From: an uncultured Flavobacteriaceae bacterium
Lineage (GTDB): Bacteria > Bacteroidota > Bacteroidia > Flavobacteriales > Flavobacteriaceae
Direction: 5' to 3'
DNA length: 64,000 nucleotides
NCBI GenBank assembly: GCA_943788095.1
Contig: CALSOZ010000006.1
Span: forward strand, 45,559-109,558
The notes beneath the pieces were generated by a model, which was given only the letters and a program-made list of their open reading frames with translations, was not told the origin of the DNA and searched no databases. Shown here in pieces: positions 20,275 to 29,489 of the stretch. A program made the position numbers and the translations under genes. Positions within the stretch are counted from its first letter, which is position 1, and every line of letters starts with the position of its first letter.

Positions 20275-20305
20275 ATAAAAAAAGCCCTCCTTTTAAGGAA
20301 AGCTT
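20275..20305 (-). terminator. Terminator downstream of tRNA-Asp
   Basis: On the minus strand AAGCTTTCCTT-AA-AAGGAGGGCTT (11 pairs including two G-T wobbles) is followed by seven T. It is about 90 bp past the tRNA 3' end. Confidence 0.75.
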
Positions 20306-20330
20306 CTCACTGGTTTTGTCACAAACCACG

Positions 20331-20348
20331 GATAATCATATGATTATC
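20331..20348. repeat. 18-bp perfect palindrome
   Basis: GATAATCATATGATTATC is its own reverse complement. It lies between the tRNA-Asp 3' end and its terminator, so it would be transcribed in the precursor or act as a protein-binding site. Confidence 0.6.
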
Positions 20349-20395
20349 ACAACACAACATCTTTTTTACTATTGTATTTACTTAAAAATACTTAG

Positions 20396-20469
20396 CGGTC
20401 TGGACGGGACTCGAACCCGCGACCCCCTGCGTGACAGGCAGGTATTCTAACCAACTGAACTACCAAACC
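20396..20469 (-). tRNA. tRNA-Asp (GTC anticodon)
   Basis: 74-nt tRNA on the minus strand: acceptor GGTTTGG pairs with CCAGACC (one G-T), D-arm AGTTCAGTTGGTTAGAAT, anticodon stem-loop CCTGCCTGTCACGCAGG with GTC, T-loop TTCGAGT, discriminator G. The 3' CCA is not encoded. Confidence 0.97.
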
Positions 20470-20550
20470 GTTGCGTTATTGCGGTGCAAATATACACTGC
20501 ATTTTTCATTTTACAACTATTTTTGACTTTATTTTCAAGTAAAATGAAAA

Positions 20551-21480
20551 TTAAATAAATTTCTGTCGCTCCACCATAAAAGTGGTCAATATTTTATCAA
20601 AACCTTGTTGAATATCCACCCCAACATAGTTGATTTTATACTGCCCACACTTCAAACGTAAGTCCTTGAAATAGGTCGCTATAGCGGCTTCATAATTGGC
20701 TTGCAATGCTTCTGGATATAAATCTACAGACCCTCCAGACTCGACATCCACAAAGCGTTTTGGGGTGTTATCAAACTTAAAATTATATTCTGTGGCTTTG
20801 TCATACACATGAAACAACACCAATTCGTGCTTATTGTGTTTCAAATGGCGTAATGCTTCAAATAGTTTTTGGGCGTCTTGGTCGGGCTGAAGCATGTCTG
20901 TAAACAAAAAAATCAACGAACGACGGTGTAATTTTTCTGCGATTTGATGTAAGACTTCAAACGTTTGGGTTCCCACATCTTTTTGAGGTCGGTTCACAGT
21001 CGTGTTTAAGCGGTCCATCAGCATTTGACGGTGGCGTTCACTTCCCTTTTCTGGGGCATAGGAGTCAATCGCATCCGAATAAATGCTCAACCCGACGGCA
21101 TCGCGTTGTTTTTTTAAAAGCTGCATCATAGCAGCAGCAGCTAAGGCCGAAAAACTAATTTTATTTAAATGACCAATAGAAGGCTGGTCGCATTTTGGAT
21201 AATGCATCGAGCTGCTATTATCCAAAATCAGATGACACCGCAAGTTAGTTTCTTCATCATAACGTTTGGTGTATAATTTGTCCGTTTTGGCAAACAACTT
21301 CCAATCGATATGGCGGGTACTTTCGCCATTATTATAAATTTTATGTTCGGCAAATTCCGCAGAAAACCCATGAAAGGGACTTTTATGCATGCCAGAAATA
21401 AACCCCTCTACAATGGATTTGGCTAATAAATCAAAGTTTAAAAACCCGGAGACTTCTTGTAATTCCTTTTGAATATCCAT
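20551..21480 (-). CDS. DUF58 domain protein
   Basis: A 309-residue DUF58 protein with a degenerate von Willebrand A-like fold. The signature E-x-x-Y-x-G-x-x-x-R-x-I-D-W appears as HKIYNNGESTRHIDWKLFAKTDKLYTKRYDEE, followed by the MIDAS-like LILDNSSSMHYP. Members are usually encoded with MoxR ATPases and act in cell-envelope processes; no MoxR gene is visible here. It lies downstream of dnaE and trxA on the same strand, an order I regard as common in this family. Confidence 0.92.
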   Translation of the reverse strand: MDIQKELQEVSGFLNFDLLAKSIVEGFISGMHKSPFHGFSAEFAEHKIYNNGESTRHIDWKLFAKTDKLYTKRYDEETNLRCHLILDNSSSMHYPKCDQPSIGHLNKISFSALAAAAMMQLLKKQRDAVGLSIYSDAIDSYAPEKGSERHRQMLMDRLNTTVNRPQKDVGTQTFEVLHQIAEKLHRRSLIFLFTDMLQPDQDAQKLFEALRHLKHNKHELVLFHVYDKATEYNFKFDNTPKRFVDVESGGSVDLYPEALQANYEAAIATYFKDLRLKCGQYKINYVGVDIQQGFDKILTTFMVERQKFI

Positions 21481-21493
21481 AGGTCCTAAACTA

Positions 21494-21524
21494 AAAAAGG
21501 TTTATCAATAAGACAAACCTTTTT
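21494..21524 (-). terminator. Terminator-like hairpin after trxA
   Basis: Perfect 10-bp stem AAAAAGGTTT/AAACCTTTTT with an 11-nt loop. A second short hairpin (ACTTCTTT/AAAGAAGT, 21528-21546) sits directly at the trxA stop. Confidence 0.65.
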
Positions 21525-21548
21525 AAACTTCTTTTCAAAAAGAAGTAC

Positions 21549-21866
21549 TTATAGTAATGCGTCAATCGCTTCGGTATATACGTTTTTTGGAGAAACCCCA
21601 ACTTGACGCCCTACCACTTCACCGTTTTGAAACACCAACACGGTTGGAATATTTCGTACGCCATATTTAGCTGCAAATTCTTGGTTTGCATCAACATCTA
21701 CTTTTCCTACAACGGCTTTGTCACCGTATTCAGTACTAATTTCTTCGATGATAGGCCCTACCATTCGACATGGACCACACCATGCTGCCCAAAAATCAAC
21801 TAAAACTGGTTTTGTGCTTTTTAAGACGGTTTCTTCAAAAGTTGCGTCTGTGATTTCTAATGCCAT
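21549..21866 (-). CDS. trxA: Thioredoxin
   Basis: 105-residue cytosolic thioredoxin that reduces protein disulfides. The active site is WCGPC (FWAAWCGPCRMVGPII), with the conserved VDVDANQEFAAKYGVRNIPT containing the cis-Pro, and the GEVVGRQVGV C-terminal strand. Intact and of normal length. Lies between dnaE and the DUF58 gene. Confidence 0.98.
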   Translation of the reverse strand: MALEITDATFEETVLKSTKPVLVDFWAAWCGPCRMVGPIIEEISTEYGDKAVVGKVDVDANQEFAAKYGVRNIPTVLVFQNGEVVGRQVGVSPKNVYTEAIDALL

Positions 21867-21990
21867 ACTCTTTATTTTTTAAATACTATTTATTATTGAT
21901 TGAATGACAAAATTAATTAAAAATATTACCAAATCAACACCCCTTATGATTTGTTTTACTTATAACTGGATTGTTGATCGTTATAAGTCT

Positions 21991-24900
21991 TTAATTTAAT
22001 TTATAATACACCTCTTGCGCTTTCAATTCTTCTAACAGTTCTTGTGAAATCTTTATTTTTTGTAAGCGACTGCTCATTTCTAGTTTCAACTCCTCTTCGT
22101 CATCATAAACCACAAATTTCAGGGTGTGATTACCGGAGTGCATTTGCAAGAGTTCTTTGATGCTTTGCACTTTTTCTTCGTTGATTTCTTTGATATTTAA
22201 TTGGATCGATAGTTTTTTGGCATAGGATTCCATGATGTCATGTAGCAGCTGAAAACTATTGAATTGCAATCGAGGTTCTCCTTTAGCACCCGTATCTCTA
22301 TTGGTCCATCCTTCCCGAATTAAGGCGCGTACAAAGACAAAATTATTGGGCATCAAAAAGTGTCTGAACTTCAAATACTCTTCGCCAAAAATCCGAAATT
22401 CGTGGGTATTCATATAATCTTCAATGGAAAACGTGCCCAAGCCTTTTCCTTGTTTACTCACGCGATGCTGTACATCTGTGACGACACCACCAAAGGAAAT
22501 TTCTCTATTTATAAAGTTGGGCATATCTCTAAACACCGAAATATCGCCATTACAGAAATGTCTGCATTTCGAGTTTAAAATCATCCAAAGGATGGCCAGA
22601 AATATAGATCCCTACTACTTCTTTTTCGCGAGCCAGTTTTTCCATGGTTCCCCAAGTCTTCACAAGGCGGAACTTCTGGTTCTGGATTTGAACATCACTC
22701 GATTCTCCAAACAAACTGACTTGCGCCGAGTTTTCATTTTCTTGGTAACGGTTGGCGTATTTAATGGTTTTTTCTAAAAAGGTGACCCCATCGCCTTCAT
22801 CCTGAAAATATTGTGCTCGGTGGGTGTCTTGAAAAACAATCAAAACCGCCGGCATTGGCCAAATTTTCAAATGCTTTTTTATTGGCGGCTCGTAAATCAA
22901 TACGTTTTGCAAAATCAAAAATAGACTTGTAATGACCTTCTTTTTTTCGTTCCTCAACAATGGTTTTTACAGCACCATGCCCCACACCTTTTATGGCGCC
23001 CATTCCAAAGCGGACGGCATTGTCTTTGTTGACCGAAAATTTATAATAACTCTCATTGACATCGGGACCTAACACATTTAATTTCATACGTTTACATTCT
23101 TCCATAAAGAACGTCACTTGCTTGATGTCATTCATGTTATTGGACAAGACCGCTGCCATATATTCGGCAGGATAATGTGCTTTTAAATAGGCTGTTTGAT
23201 AGGCAATCCAAGCATAACAAGTAGAGTGCGATTTATTAAAAGCATAACTGGCAAATGCTTCCCAATCCTTCCAAATTTTCTCCAATTTATCGCTGCCATG
23301 CCTTTTGCGGCCGCTTGCTTGATAAACTTCGGTTTCATTTTATCAAGGACCGCAATTTGCTTTTTACCCATCGCCTTACGCAACACATCGGCTTCACCTT
23401 TGGTGAAATCTGCCAGCTTTTGAGACAGCAACATTACTTGCTCTTGATAGACCGTAATTCCATAGGTTTCTTTGAGGTATTCTTCCATTTCTGGAAGGTC
23501 ATAACTAATCTCTTCATCGCCATGTTTACGACGAATAAAACTCGGGATATATTCCATTGGTCCTGGACGATACAAGGCATTCATGGCAATTAAATCGGCA
23601 AAAACGGTGGGCTTCAAGTCCCGCATGATGCTTTTGCATCCCTGGAGATTCGTACTGAAATACCCCAACCGTCTCCCCTCTTTGGAACAACTCATACGTC
23701 TTTTCATCATCCAACGGAAACGTATCGGGATCCAGCAAAATATCGTGCTTGGCTTTGACAATTTTGACCGTATCTTTGATTAATGTTAAGGTTTTCAACC
23801 CTAAGAAATCCATCTTTAGCAGTCCTGCATCTTCCACTACCGAGTTATCAAACTGGGTCACATACAGATCGGAATCTTTGGCCGTGGCACATGGGTACAT
23901 AATTGGTGATATCTCCCGGGGTGATAATGACTCCACAGGCATGAATTCCGGTATTTCGTAAGGGAGCCTTCTAAAACTTGTGCTTGGTTGATCGTTTCTG
24001 CCTCTAAGTCGTCCCCTTCCGATAGGTTTAGCAATTGATTAATCAGCTCCATATCTTCGGATCTGAATTTCGCTTTGCAGCTCTTTTTCGGAGGTGTCTA
24101 AATATCTTTATTGAGCTTGGCCATGTTCGGAATCAGTTTCGCAATCCGATCGGCATCACCTAAGGGTAAATCCAACACTCTGGCTGTATCTCGAATCGAC
24201 GATTTGGCCGCCATGGTTCCATACGTAATAATCTGCGCCACTTGATTGGCGCCATATTTTTCAATCACATAATCCATAACACGCCCACGACCTTCATCAT
24301 CAAAATCGATATCAATATCGGGCATACTCACACGATCTGGGTTTAAGAAACGCTCAAAAAGTAAATCGTATTTGATGGGATCAATATTGGTAATCCACAG
24401 ACAATAGGCAACTACCGAACCTGCGGCTGATCCTCGTCCTGGACCCACCGACACATCCATGGTTCTGGCCTCTCGGATGAAATCTTCTACAATCAGGAAA
24501 TACCCTGGATATCCTGTATTTTCAATGGTTCTAAGCTCAAAATCGAGCCGTTCTTTTATGGCGTCTGTGAGTTCTCCATAACGCTTTTCGGCACCCTGAT
24601 AGGTCAAATGTCTTAAATAGGCATTCTCTCCACGATTACTGCCTTGCTATCTTCATCAGCTGGGTTTATAAATTCTTCTGGAATATCAAATGCTGGTAAG
24701 CAGTACATCCCGAGCCAATTCAAACGGTTCAATTTTATCGACCACCTCTTGAATGTTTAAAATCGCTTCTGGAACGTCTTTGAAAAGCAATGCTTCATTT
24801 CCTCAGAGGACTTAAAATAATACTCTTGATTGGGTAGTCCGTAGCGATAACCCGCGCCCGCGCCCAATGGGTGTGGCTTGTTTTTCGCCATCTTTTACAC

Positions 24901-26389
24901 AGAGTAAAATATCATGTGCATTGGCATCTTCCTGATCGATATAATAGGTATTGTTGGTCGCAACTAATTTCACTTGATGCTTTTGAGCAAGCGTGATCAG
25001 CACCGGATTCACTCGATCTTCATCTTCTTGGTGGTGACGCATGATCTCCACATACAAATCGGCGCCAAAAATGGTTTTCCACCACAAGAGGGCTTCTTCG
25101 GCTTGGCGCTCGCCAACGTTTAATATTTTGGAAGGCACTTCGCCGTATAAATTTCCTGTCAGAACGATTAAATCCTCTTTATAGGTTTCGACGATCTTGC
25201 GGTCTATTCGTGGCAAATAATAAAAGCCATCGGTATAGGCCTTGGATGACATTTTTACTAAATTGTGATAGCCTTTTTTGGTTTTGGCTAAGAAAACGAC
25301 CTGATAGCCATTGTCTTTTTGGGACTTATTGGTATGGTCTTCGCAGACGAAAAACTCACAACCGACGATCCCTTTGATTTCCTGAGCATCCGCAGGTTCA
25401 TTGGCGGCTTCTGCGTCTTTATTTTTTTGACGAATGGCTCTGTTATAATTGCCATTTCTTTGACAAAATGAAAAGCACCCATCATATTTCCATGATCGGT
25501 AAGCGCTACGGCTGGCATCTGATTATCGGAGGCAGCTGCTACTAAATTTTTAATACTTATGGTCGATTGTAGTACCGAAAACTGCGAATGGTTATGCAAA
25601 TGCACGACTTTCGCATCATTGAGAATGGCCGGAACTTCTGTGGTAATTTGCTGTGGCGTGACGCTTCTTTTTCTTGTTGAATGCGTCGCCGCTATTTTAG
25701 CCGATTCTTTTTTAAGGTTGACATGCTTTAAACCTATGGGAGTGATTTCGTCAGGATGTTCAGACTGAAATTGTTGGTAATAGTCGTTGGAAGCTTGCAA
25801 TTGATCTATGGTGAATTCCTGACGACGGATTAATTCCAAAAAACAACGGGTGGTGGCTTCCACATCGGCGGTGGCATTGTGCGCTTCTCCAAAGGGTTTA
25901 TGAAATAAAAACTGGTGTAATTCCGTCAGTGTGGGCAGCTTAAATTTACCGCCACGTCCCCCTGGAATTTGACACATGGACGCTGTTTTTTCGGTACAGG
26001 TATCTAAAACAGGCAATTGATTTAAGGCCGTTTGAACTTGCAGGCGGTGAAACTCACAGCCCATAATATTTAAATCGAAGCCCACATTTTGCCCAACCAC
26101 AAAAGTGGTTTTGGAAAGGGCGACATTAAACAATTCTAATACTTCATGCAATAGGCAATCCTTGTTCGGTGGCCAACTCGGTAGAGATGCCATGAATTTT
26201 TTCGGCATCATACGGAATATTGAAGCCGTCTGGACGAATTAGATAATCTTGATGCTCCACACAACGCCCCATATCGTCGTGCAATTGCCAGGCAATTTGA
26301 ATACAGCGAGGCCAGTTGTCCACGTCTGTAACGGGGGCATTCCAACGCTTTGGTAAGCCGGTAGTTTCGGTATCAAAAATTAAATACAT
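21991..26389 (-). pseudogene. dnaE: DNA polymerase III alpha subunit with N-terminal 3'-5' exonuclease, at least nine frame changes
   Basis: Ten consecutive ORF fragments on the minus strand make up one replicative polymerase of about 1460 residues. Order: DEDDh exonuclease domain (FDTETTGLP; VGQNVGFDLNIM; HNATADVEATTRCF), PHP domain (VHLHNHSQFSVLQS, LTDHGNMMGA), polymerase core ([15 protein letters not shown] and catalytic [15 protein letters not shown]), GVFQYES, finger region, helix-hairpin-helix, and OB domain near the C-terminus. Frames change near 26160, 25440, 24860, 24790, 24620, 24090, 23940, 23740, 23270, 22820 and 22570 or close to these. All functional motifs survive, so consensus errors are the likely cause. 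The N-terminal exonuclease would give built-in proofreading. trxA follows downstream. Confidence 0.93.
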
Positions 26390-26808
26390 AGGTGTGTTAT
26401 GTCATGAAAAATAGAACTCTAAATATAAAACTATTTAGGCGTTTGAAGCCTGAAAAATAATTTTAATTATGAACAAAATTATCTAGGGATTTTAAAAATA
26501 GAGCTATTCATGAAATTTTGTTTTTAATTCAATCTTGTTTCGTTATATAAGTCATAAGTTAAACACTATCAATTATTTATGTTAAAATCTGTATTTTTTT
26601 TGGGAATTTCAAATATCTTTTATAGGTTTATGTGGTTTTAGCCCCCAAGTCTGAATCTTCATAAAAACCATTTGACCAAAAGCAAGAACAGGAAGGACTA
26701 AAAATGACCGCTCTTTGCGAGATTTCTTTATTTTATAAATGGGACTCTCACCAGCGAAGCTCTGTTTGGTTTATAAAAAAATGGAAGTTTAAGAGTTAGA
26801 TAAATTGA
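26390..26808. other. Intergenic region between dnaE and the integrase
   Basis: About 420 bp of A+T-rich DNA with no supported gene. It should hold the divergent promoters of dnaE (a TATATTTA box on the minus strand near 26435) and of the integrase. No cassette-type repeat is visible on this side. Confidence 0.5.
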
Positions 26809-27969
26809 ATGAAAACTATACTAATAAGGCCGCATAATTTGAGAAATGAATCCATTATTATGGTTCAGTTTCCTTTTGACAAGGAGCTTACTTGGCTGTG
26901 TCAAAACAATTGAAAATACTCGCTGGAGTCAGACCTTAAGCTCATGGTATGTGAAAAAGAAAGATTTTGATTTACATCGTGTTTTTAATGTCTTTAAAAG
27001 CATCGCCTATGTGGATTACTCGGCGCTTAAAACTACAAAAGACCGCACTCTGCCCAAAGAACGTATTAAACGAAAAGTCATACGCTGAGACGCCGATCCC
27101 CAACAGCCTATATTGAGCATTTAAGACTGAAGCGGTATAGCGAAAACACGATTAAGTCCTATGTCTCCGAATTTAAAAAATTTAGTTCCTATTATATTCC
27201 GAACGTAATTTAGAAACAATCTTGACTAAAGATGATATCGAGGGTTACCTACTAGTATCTTATCCAAAAGCAGAAAGTATCTGCTTCATCACAGAACCAA
27301 GCCATTAATGCTATTAAATTTTATTACGAAAAAGTATTGCAGCAGCCCAAAATGGTTTTTAACATTGAACGCCCTAGGAAAGCGAAGTTACTTCCTAAAG
27401 TACTTTCAAAGGAAGAAGTGTTTGCTATTATATCCACAATTAAAAACCTAAAACACCGCTGTATTATTTCACTAATTTATTCTGCTGGATTGAGAAGAAG
27501 TGAATTACTGAATTTAAAAATCATTGATCTCGACTCTTCTAGAAACCTGATTTTGATTCGAGGTGGTAAAGGAAATAAAGACCGTCAAAGCATTATTTCT
27601 AAGGAATTATTTAAACATCTAAGAGAATACTACAAAAAATACAAGCCAAAAACTTGGCTTTTTGAAGGAGCAAATGGAGGACAATATAGTCCGTCAAGTA
27701 TAGCGAAAGTACTATCGAAAGCGAGCAAAATAGCAGGAATACGAAGAAAGATTACTCCTCATATGCTTCGACACAGTTTTGCAACTCACCTTTTAGAGCA
27801 AGGGGTGAGTTTCAGACATATTCAAACACTTTTAGGGCATGGTAGCTCCAAAACAACGGAGATATACACACAGGTGTCTACGCAAGAAATTGGGAACATA
27901 AAGAATCCTTTAGATGGGTTTTATAAATATTCGAGTGACACAAAATATAAAGGAAATAAACACCACTAG
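26809..27969 (+). pseudogene. Tyrosine recombinase (integron-type position), four frame changes
   Basis: The tracked ORFs 26846-27088 and 27337-27969 are parts of one gene. ATG at 26809 begins MKTILIRPHNLRNESIIMVQFPFD; shifts near 26897, 27085, 27196 and 27253 link it to WSQTLSSWYVKKKDFDL, the core-binding domain YIEHLRLKRYSENTIKSY and the catalytic domain. Catalytic residues are complete: R in GLRRSEL, K in GKGNKDR, HxxR in HMLRH, H in LLGHGS and Y in EIYTQV. Reconstructed length is about 387 residues. There is an extra N-terminal domain of about 80 residues, and between KDR and HMLRH I see no room for the insertion that marks IntI, though the end NPLD recalls IntI. It lies directly before an array of attC-like cassettes and is its likely recombinase. 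Confidence 0.85.
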
Positions 27970-27995
27970 TGGTTTATATACAGTAGTTGTGTGTA
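27963..27995. other. attI-like junction: palindrome at the integrase stop and start of cassette 1
   Basis: CCACTAGTGG (27963-27972), a 10-bp palindrome, spans the integrase stop codon. Cassette 1 begins at 27986 with GTTGTGTGTA, the exact reverse complement of TACACACAAC at 28417-28426. By analogy with integrons the recombination point would be G^TT at 27986/27987. The attI label is inferred. Confidence 0.5.
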
Positions 27996-28045
27996 ATTTA
28001 ACGCAACCAAATCGGAATTTGAACATCTAATAAAAAAATAGAATT

Positions 28046-28411
28046 ATGAAAAATTTAAAAATAATCGCATTACTCTTTTTAGTCGGAATTTACTTTTCTT
28101 GTAATAATGACGACGACAATATCACTCAAACTTTAAGTGGAATTTATTCGGAAACTTCACCTGTAAGTGGACGTTCTCAATTGAATTTTATAAACGGAAA
28201 TACAGTTGTTAAATCAGAACCTGACAACTCAACCGAAGACGAATTTACTTATGAGTTAATCGGAAACGTGATTAGATTAACACCGACTTTGGACAATTCT
28301 ACAACTCAAGAATTTGAAATTGAAATTATGACTAACTCGAAATTTGAGATTGAAAACCTTTATCCAAGTGTAGGAATAAATCCAACTACTTATATGACTT
28401 TTGAAAAATAA
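28046..28411 (+). CDS. Small lipoprotein, cassette 1
   Basis: A 121-residue lipoprotein: MKNLKIIALLFLVGIYFSCNNDDD has a signal peptide, a lipobox ending in Cys, and an Asn/Asp-rich tether typical of surface-exposed lipoproteins of Flavobacteriia. The rest (GIYSETSPVSGRSQLNFINGN, EFTYELIGNVIRLTP) looks like a small lipocalin-type beta-barrel with a C-terminal YMTFEK. I do not recognise a specific family. It is the only gene of the first cassette, 60 bp from the cassette boundary, with its repeat 5 bp after the stop, as in integron cassettes. Confidence 0.75.
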   Translation: MKNLKIIALLFLVGIYFSCNNDDDNITQTLSGIYSETSPVSGRSQLNFINGNTVVKSEPDNSTEDEFTYELIGNVIRLTPTLDNSTTQEFEIEIMTNSKFEIENLYPSVGINPTTYMTFEK

Positions 28412-28416
28412 AAAAC

Positions 28417-28545
28417 TACACACAACACCGTGTAAAATTAATTGCTGGTTTTAGCCAATTTACGAAAGTCCTCTCGGACTTTCTATCTGTGATTTATTTG
28501 CTAACTTTATTGCTTAAAACACGCAACTAATCTTACACAAACACG
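28417..28545 (+). repeat. attC-like site 1
   Basis: A 129-nt site ending cassette 1. The 5' arm CACAAC-ACC-GTGTAA pairs with the 3' arm TTACAC-AAACAC-GTTGTG (6 bp each, separated by unpaired spacers), the R''-L''...L'-R' layout of integron attC sites. Inside is a perfect 8-bp hairpin GAAAGTCC-TCTC-GGACTTTC (28464-28483). The TT after G28545 belongs to the next segment. Confidence 0.75.
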
Positions 28546-28906
28546 TTGTGAATAATAGTTGTTTTTTGTATCTTGTAGACACCTCAAAATCAACACCTAT
28601 GCATCATATCGATCAAGAAATTGATAGATTCCAACTCTCCATGATGGATTTAGAATCTATGGTAGATCAAAACTCTTACGCACGTTTGGTAGATCTGTTT
28701 GTCCAAAGTCTTCCTCTTGAAAAATCAAGAACCTTATTGAATCTATCCGCACAAATCAAGGCATTTGTAGTCGATTTAAAGGACTATTTTGAAAGAGAAA
28801 TTATACAATTACAGTACTTTTTTGAAAGAAAACAACGGCTTAAAAGTGCTGTAAATCGTTATAATATATTAATATTTAACTGAAATGGGGCTTATTGCGA
28901 AGTCTC
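28546..28906 (+). mobile_element. MITE-like element copy A1, left end deleted
   Basis: About 361 bp, some 97% identical by eye to copy A2 (30170-30568) but lacking the first 38 bp including the left inverted repeat. The right end GCGAAGTCTC is followed by CCGTTGTAACC, the start of cassette 2. Its left junction falls exactly at the G^TT point of attC-like site 1. Confidence 0.7.
28599..28883 (+). CDS. Element-borne 94-residue protein of unknown function, copy 1
   Basis: Starts at the ATG at 28599 (MHHIDQEIDRFQLSM); the tracked GTG start at 28548 is at the element edge and unlikely. The protein is helical and charged (MVDQNSYARLVDLFVQSLPLEKS, ... DYFEREIIQLQYFFERKQRL). The N-terminal part faintly recalls the opening of some Bacteroidota transposases (NSYARLVDLFVQSL), so the ORF may be a remnant of an internally deleted insertion sequence. 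Preserved almost unchanged in copy 2, which could reflect recent duplication rather than function. Confidence 0.45.
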   Translation: MHHIDQEIDRFQLSMMDLESMVDQNSYARLVDLFVQSLPLEKSRTLLNLSAQIKAFVVDLKDYFEREIIQLQYFFERKQRLKSAVNRYNILIFN

Positions 28907-28918
28907 CCGTTGTAACCA
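28907..28918 (+). other. Start of cassette 2
   Basis: CCGT followed by TGTAACCA directly after element A1. By comparison with cassette 3 (CCGTTCTACGCA) this is a cassette left edge, GTTGTAACCA. The matching 5' arm TGGTTACAAC of its own repeat is not found, in line with the deletion at the end of this cassette. Confidence 0.45.
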
Positions 28919-28980
28919 ATTTTGAACAAAAATTACGTTAAACCAAAAACAGCGGTGCCAATGAATAAAACAAAAGAAAA

Positions 28981-29472
28981 ATGAAAAACTTAACAAACAA
29001 AAAGAATAGTTTGATAAAAACTATATCTTATTTATTCCTTTTTACAATACTAATTTTTAGCAGTTGTAATAACGATGACTCACCACCTAACTGTGGCTGT
29101 GAATCAGCTACTTTGGACACAGTACCTAGTGAAAACTTCCCTGAAGTTCCAATTGAAGAACAAAAAAGTGGTTTAATATTTTATAAACTTCCTGAAAATA
29201 TAGACCCTATTTTTGATGATGAACATAATGGACAATATAACAATCGTTTTTGGATTTTTCAAGGAACGGAAGGTTGTTACAATTGCCGAAGACATTTCAT
29301 CATTTGTAATGAAAACTTATTAGGTACAGAATATGATTATTTAAAAAACACAAATGACTCAATACCAATAAGTTTTACTGGAGAACTTAAATTTTTATGC
29401 ATAGAACCTTTTGTTACACCAGCTGATTATTTTTATTCAGAAATAAAGCTTACTTCGATTGAGCAACAATAA
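28981..29472 (+). CDS. Lipoprotein with Cys-rich motif, cassette 2
   Basis: A 163-residue lipoprotein: long signal peptide ending in the lipobox LIFSSC, then NNDDSPPNCGCESATL. Further cysteines occur in GCYNCRRHFIICNE and LKFLCIEP, possibly forming disulfides or binding metal. No family recognised. It is followed 17 bp later by a protease-prodomain gene, suggesting one cassette with two genes, the small lipoprotein perhaps an inhibitor or partner of the peptidase; this is a guess from position only. Confidence 0.7.
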   Translation: MKNLTNKKNSLIKTISYLFLFTILIFSSCNNDDSPPNCGCESATLDTVPSENFPEVPIEEQKSGLIFYKLPENIDPIFDDEHNGQYNNRFWIFQGTEGCYNCRRHFIICNENLLGTEYDYLKNTNDSIPISFTGELKFLCIEPFVTPADYFYSEIKLTSIEQQ

Positions 29473-29489
29473 TTTTAAAAAATTTAACA

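Larger units (their letters stand above)
20006..20395. other. Intergenic region between DUF1800 gene and tRNA-Asp
   Basis: About 390 bp without a coding frame I can support. It contains the tRNA terminator (20275-20305) and an 18-bp palindrome (20331-20348). The promoter of the DUF1800 gene should lie near 20010-20060. Confidence 0.6.

Noticed and set aside
21991-26389. Programmed frameshifting in dnaE
   Set aside because: The shifts are too many and go in both directions without shared slippery sequences.
26846-27088. 80-residue ORF as a separate small gene before the integrase
   Set aside because: Its central part reads as the N-terminal domain of the recombinase, and the frame from ATG 26809 joins it after one missing base; it is not an independent gene.
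26809-27969. Integrase as a housekeeping XerC/XerD
   Set aside because: The extra N-terminal domain and the cassette context differ from XerC/D; no dif-like site noticed here.
28548-28598. GTG starts giving MNNSCFLYLVDTSKSTP before the 94-residue proteins
   Set aside because: In copy A1 the GTG lies at the junction with the attC-like site, and the promoter-like TATCTTGT is inside this part; the ATG 51 bp later is better.
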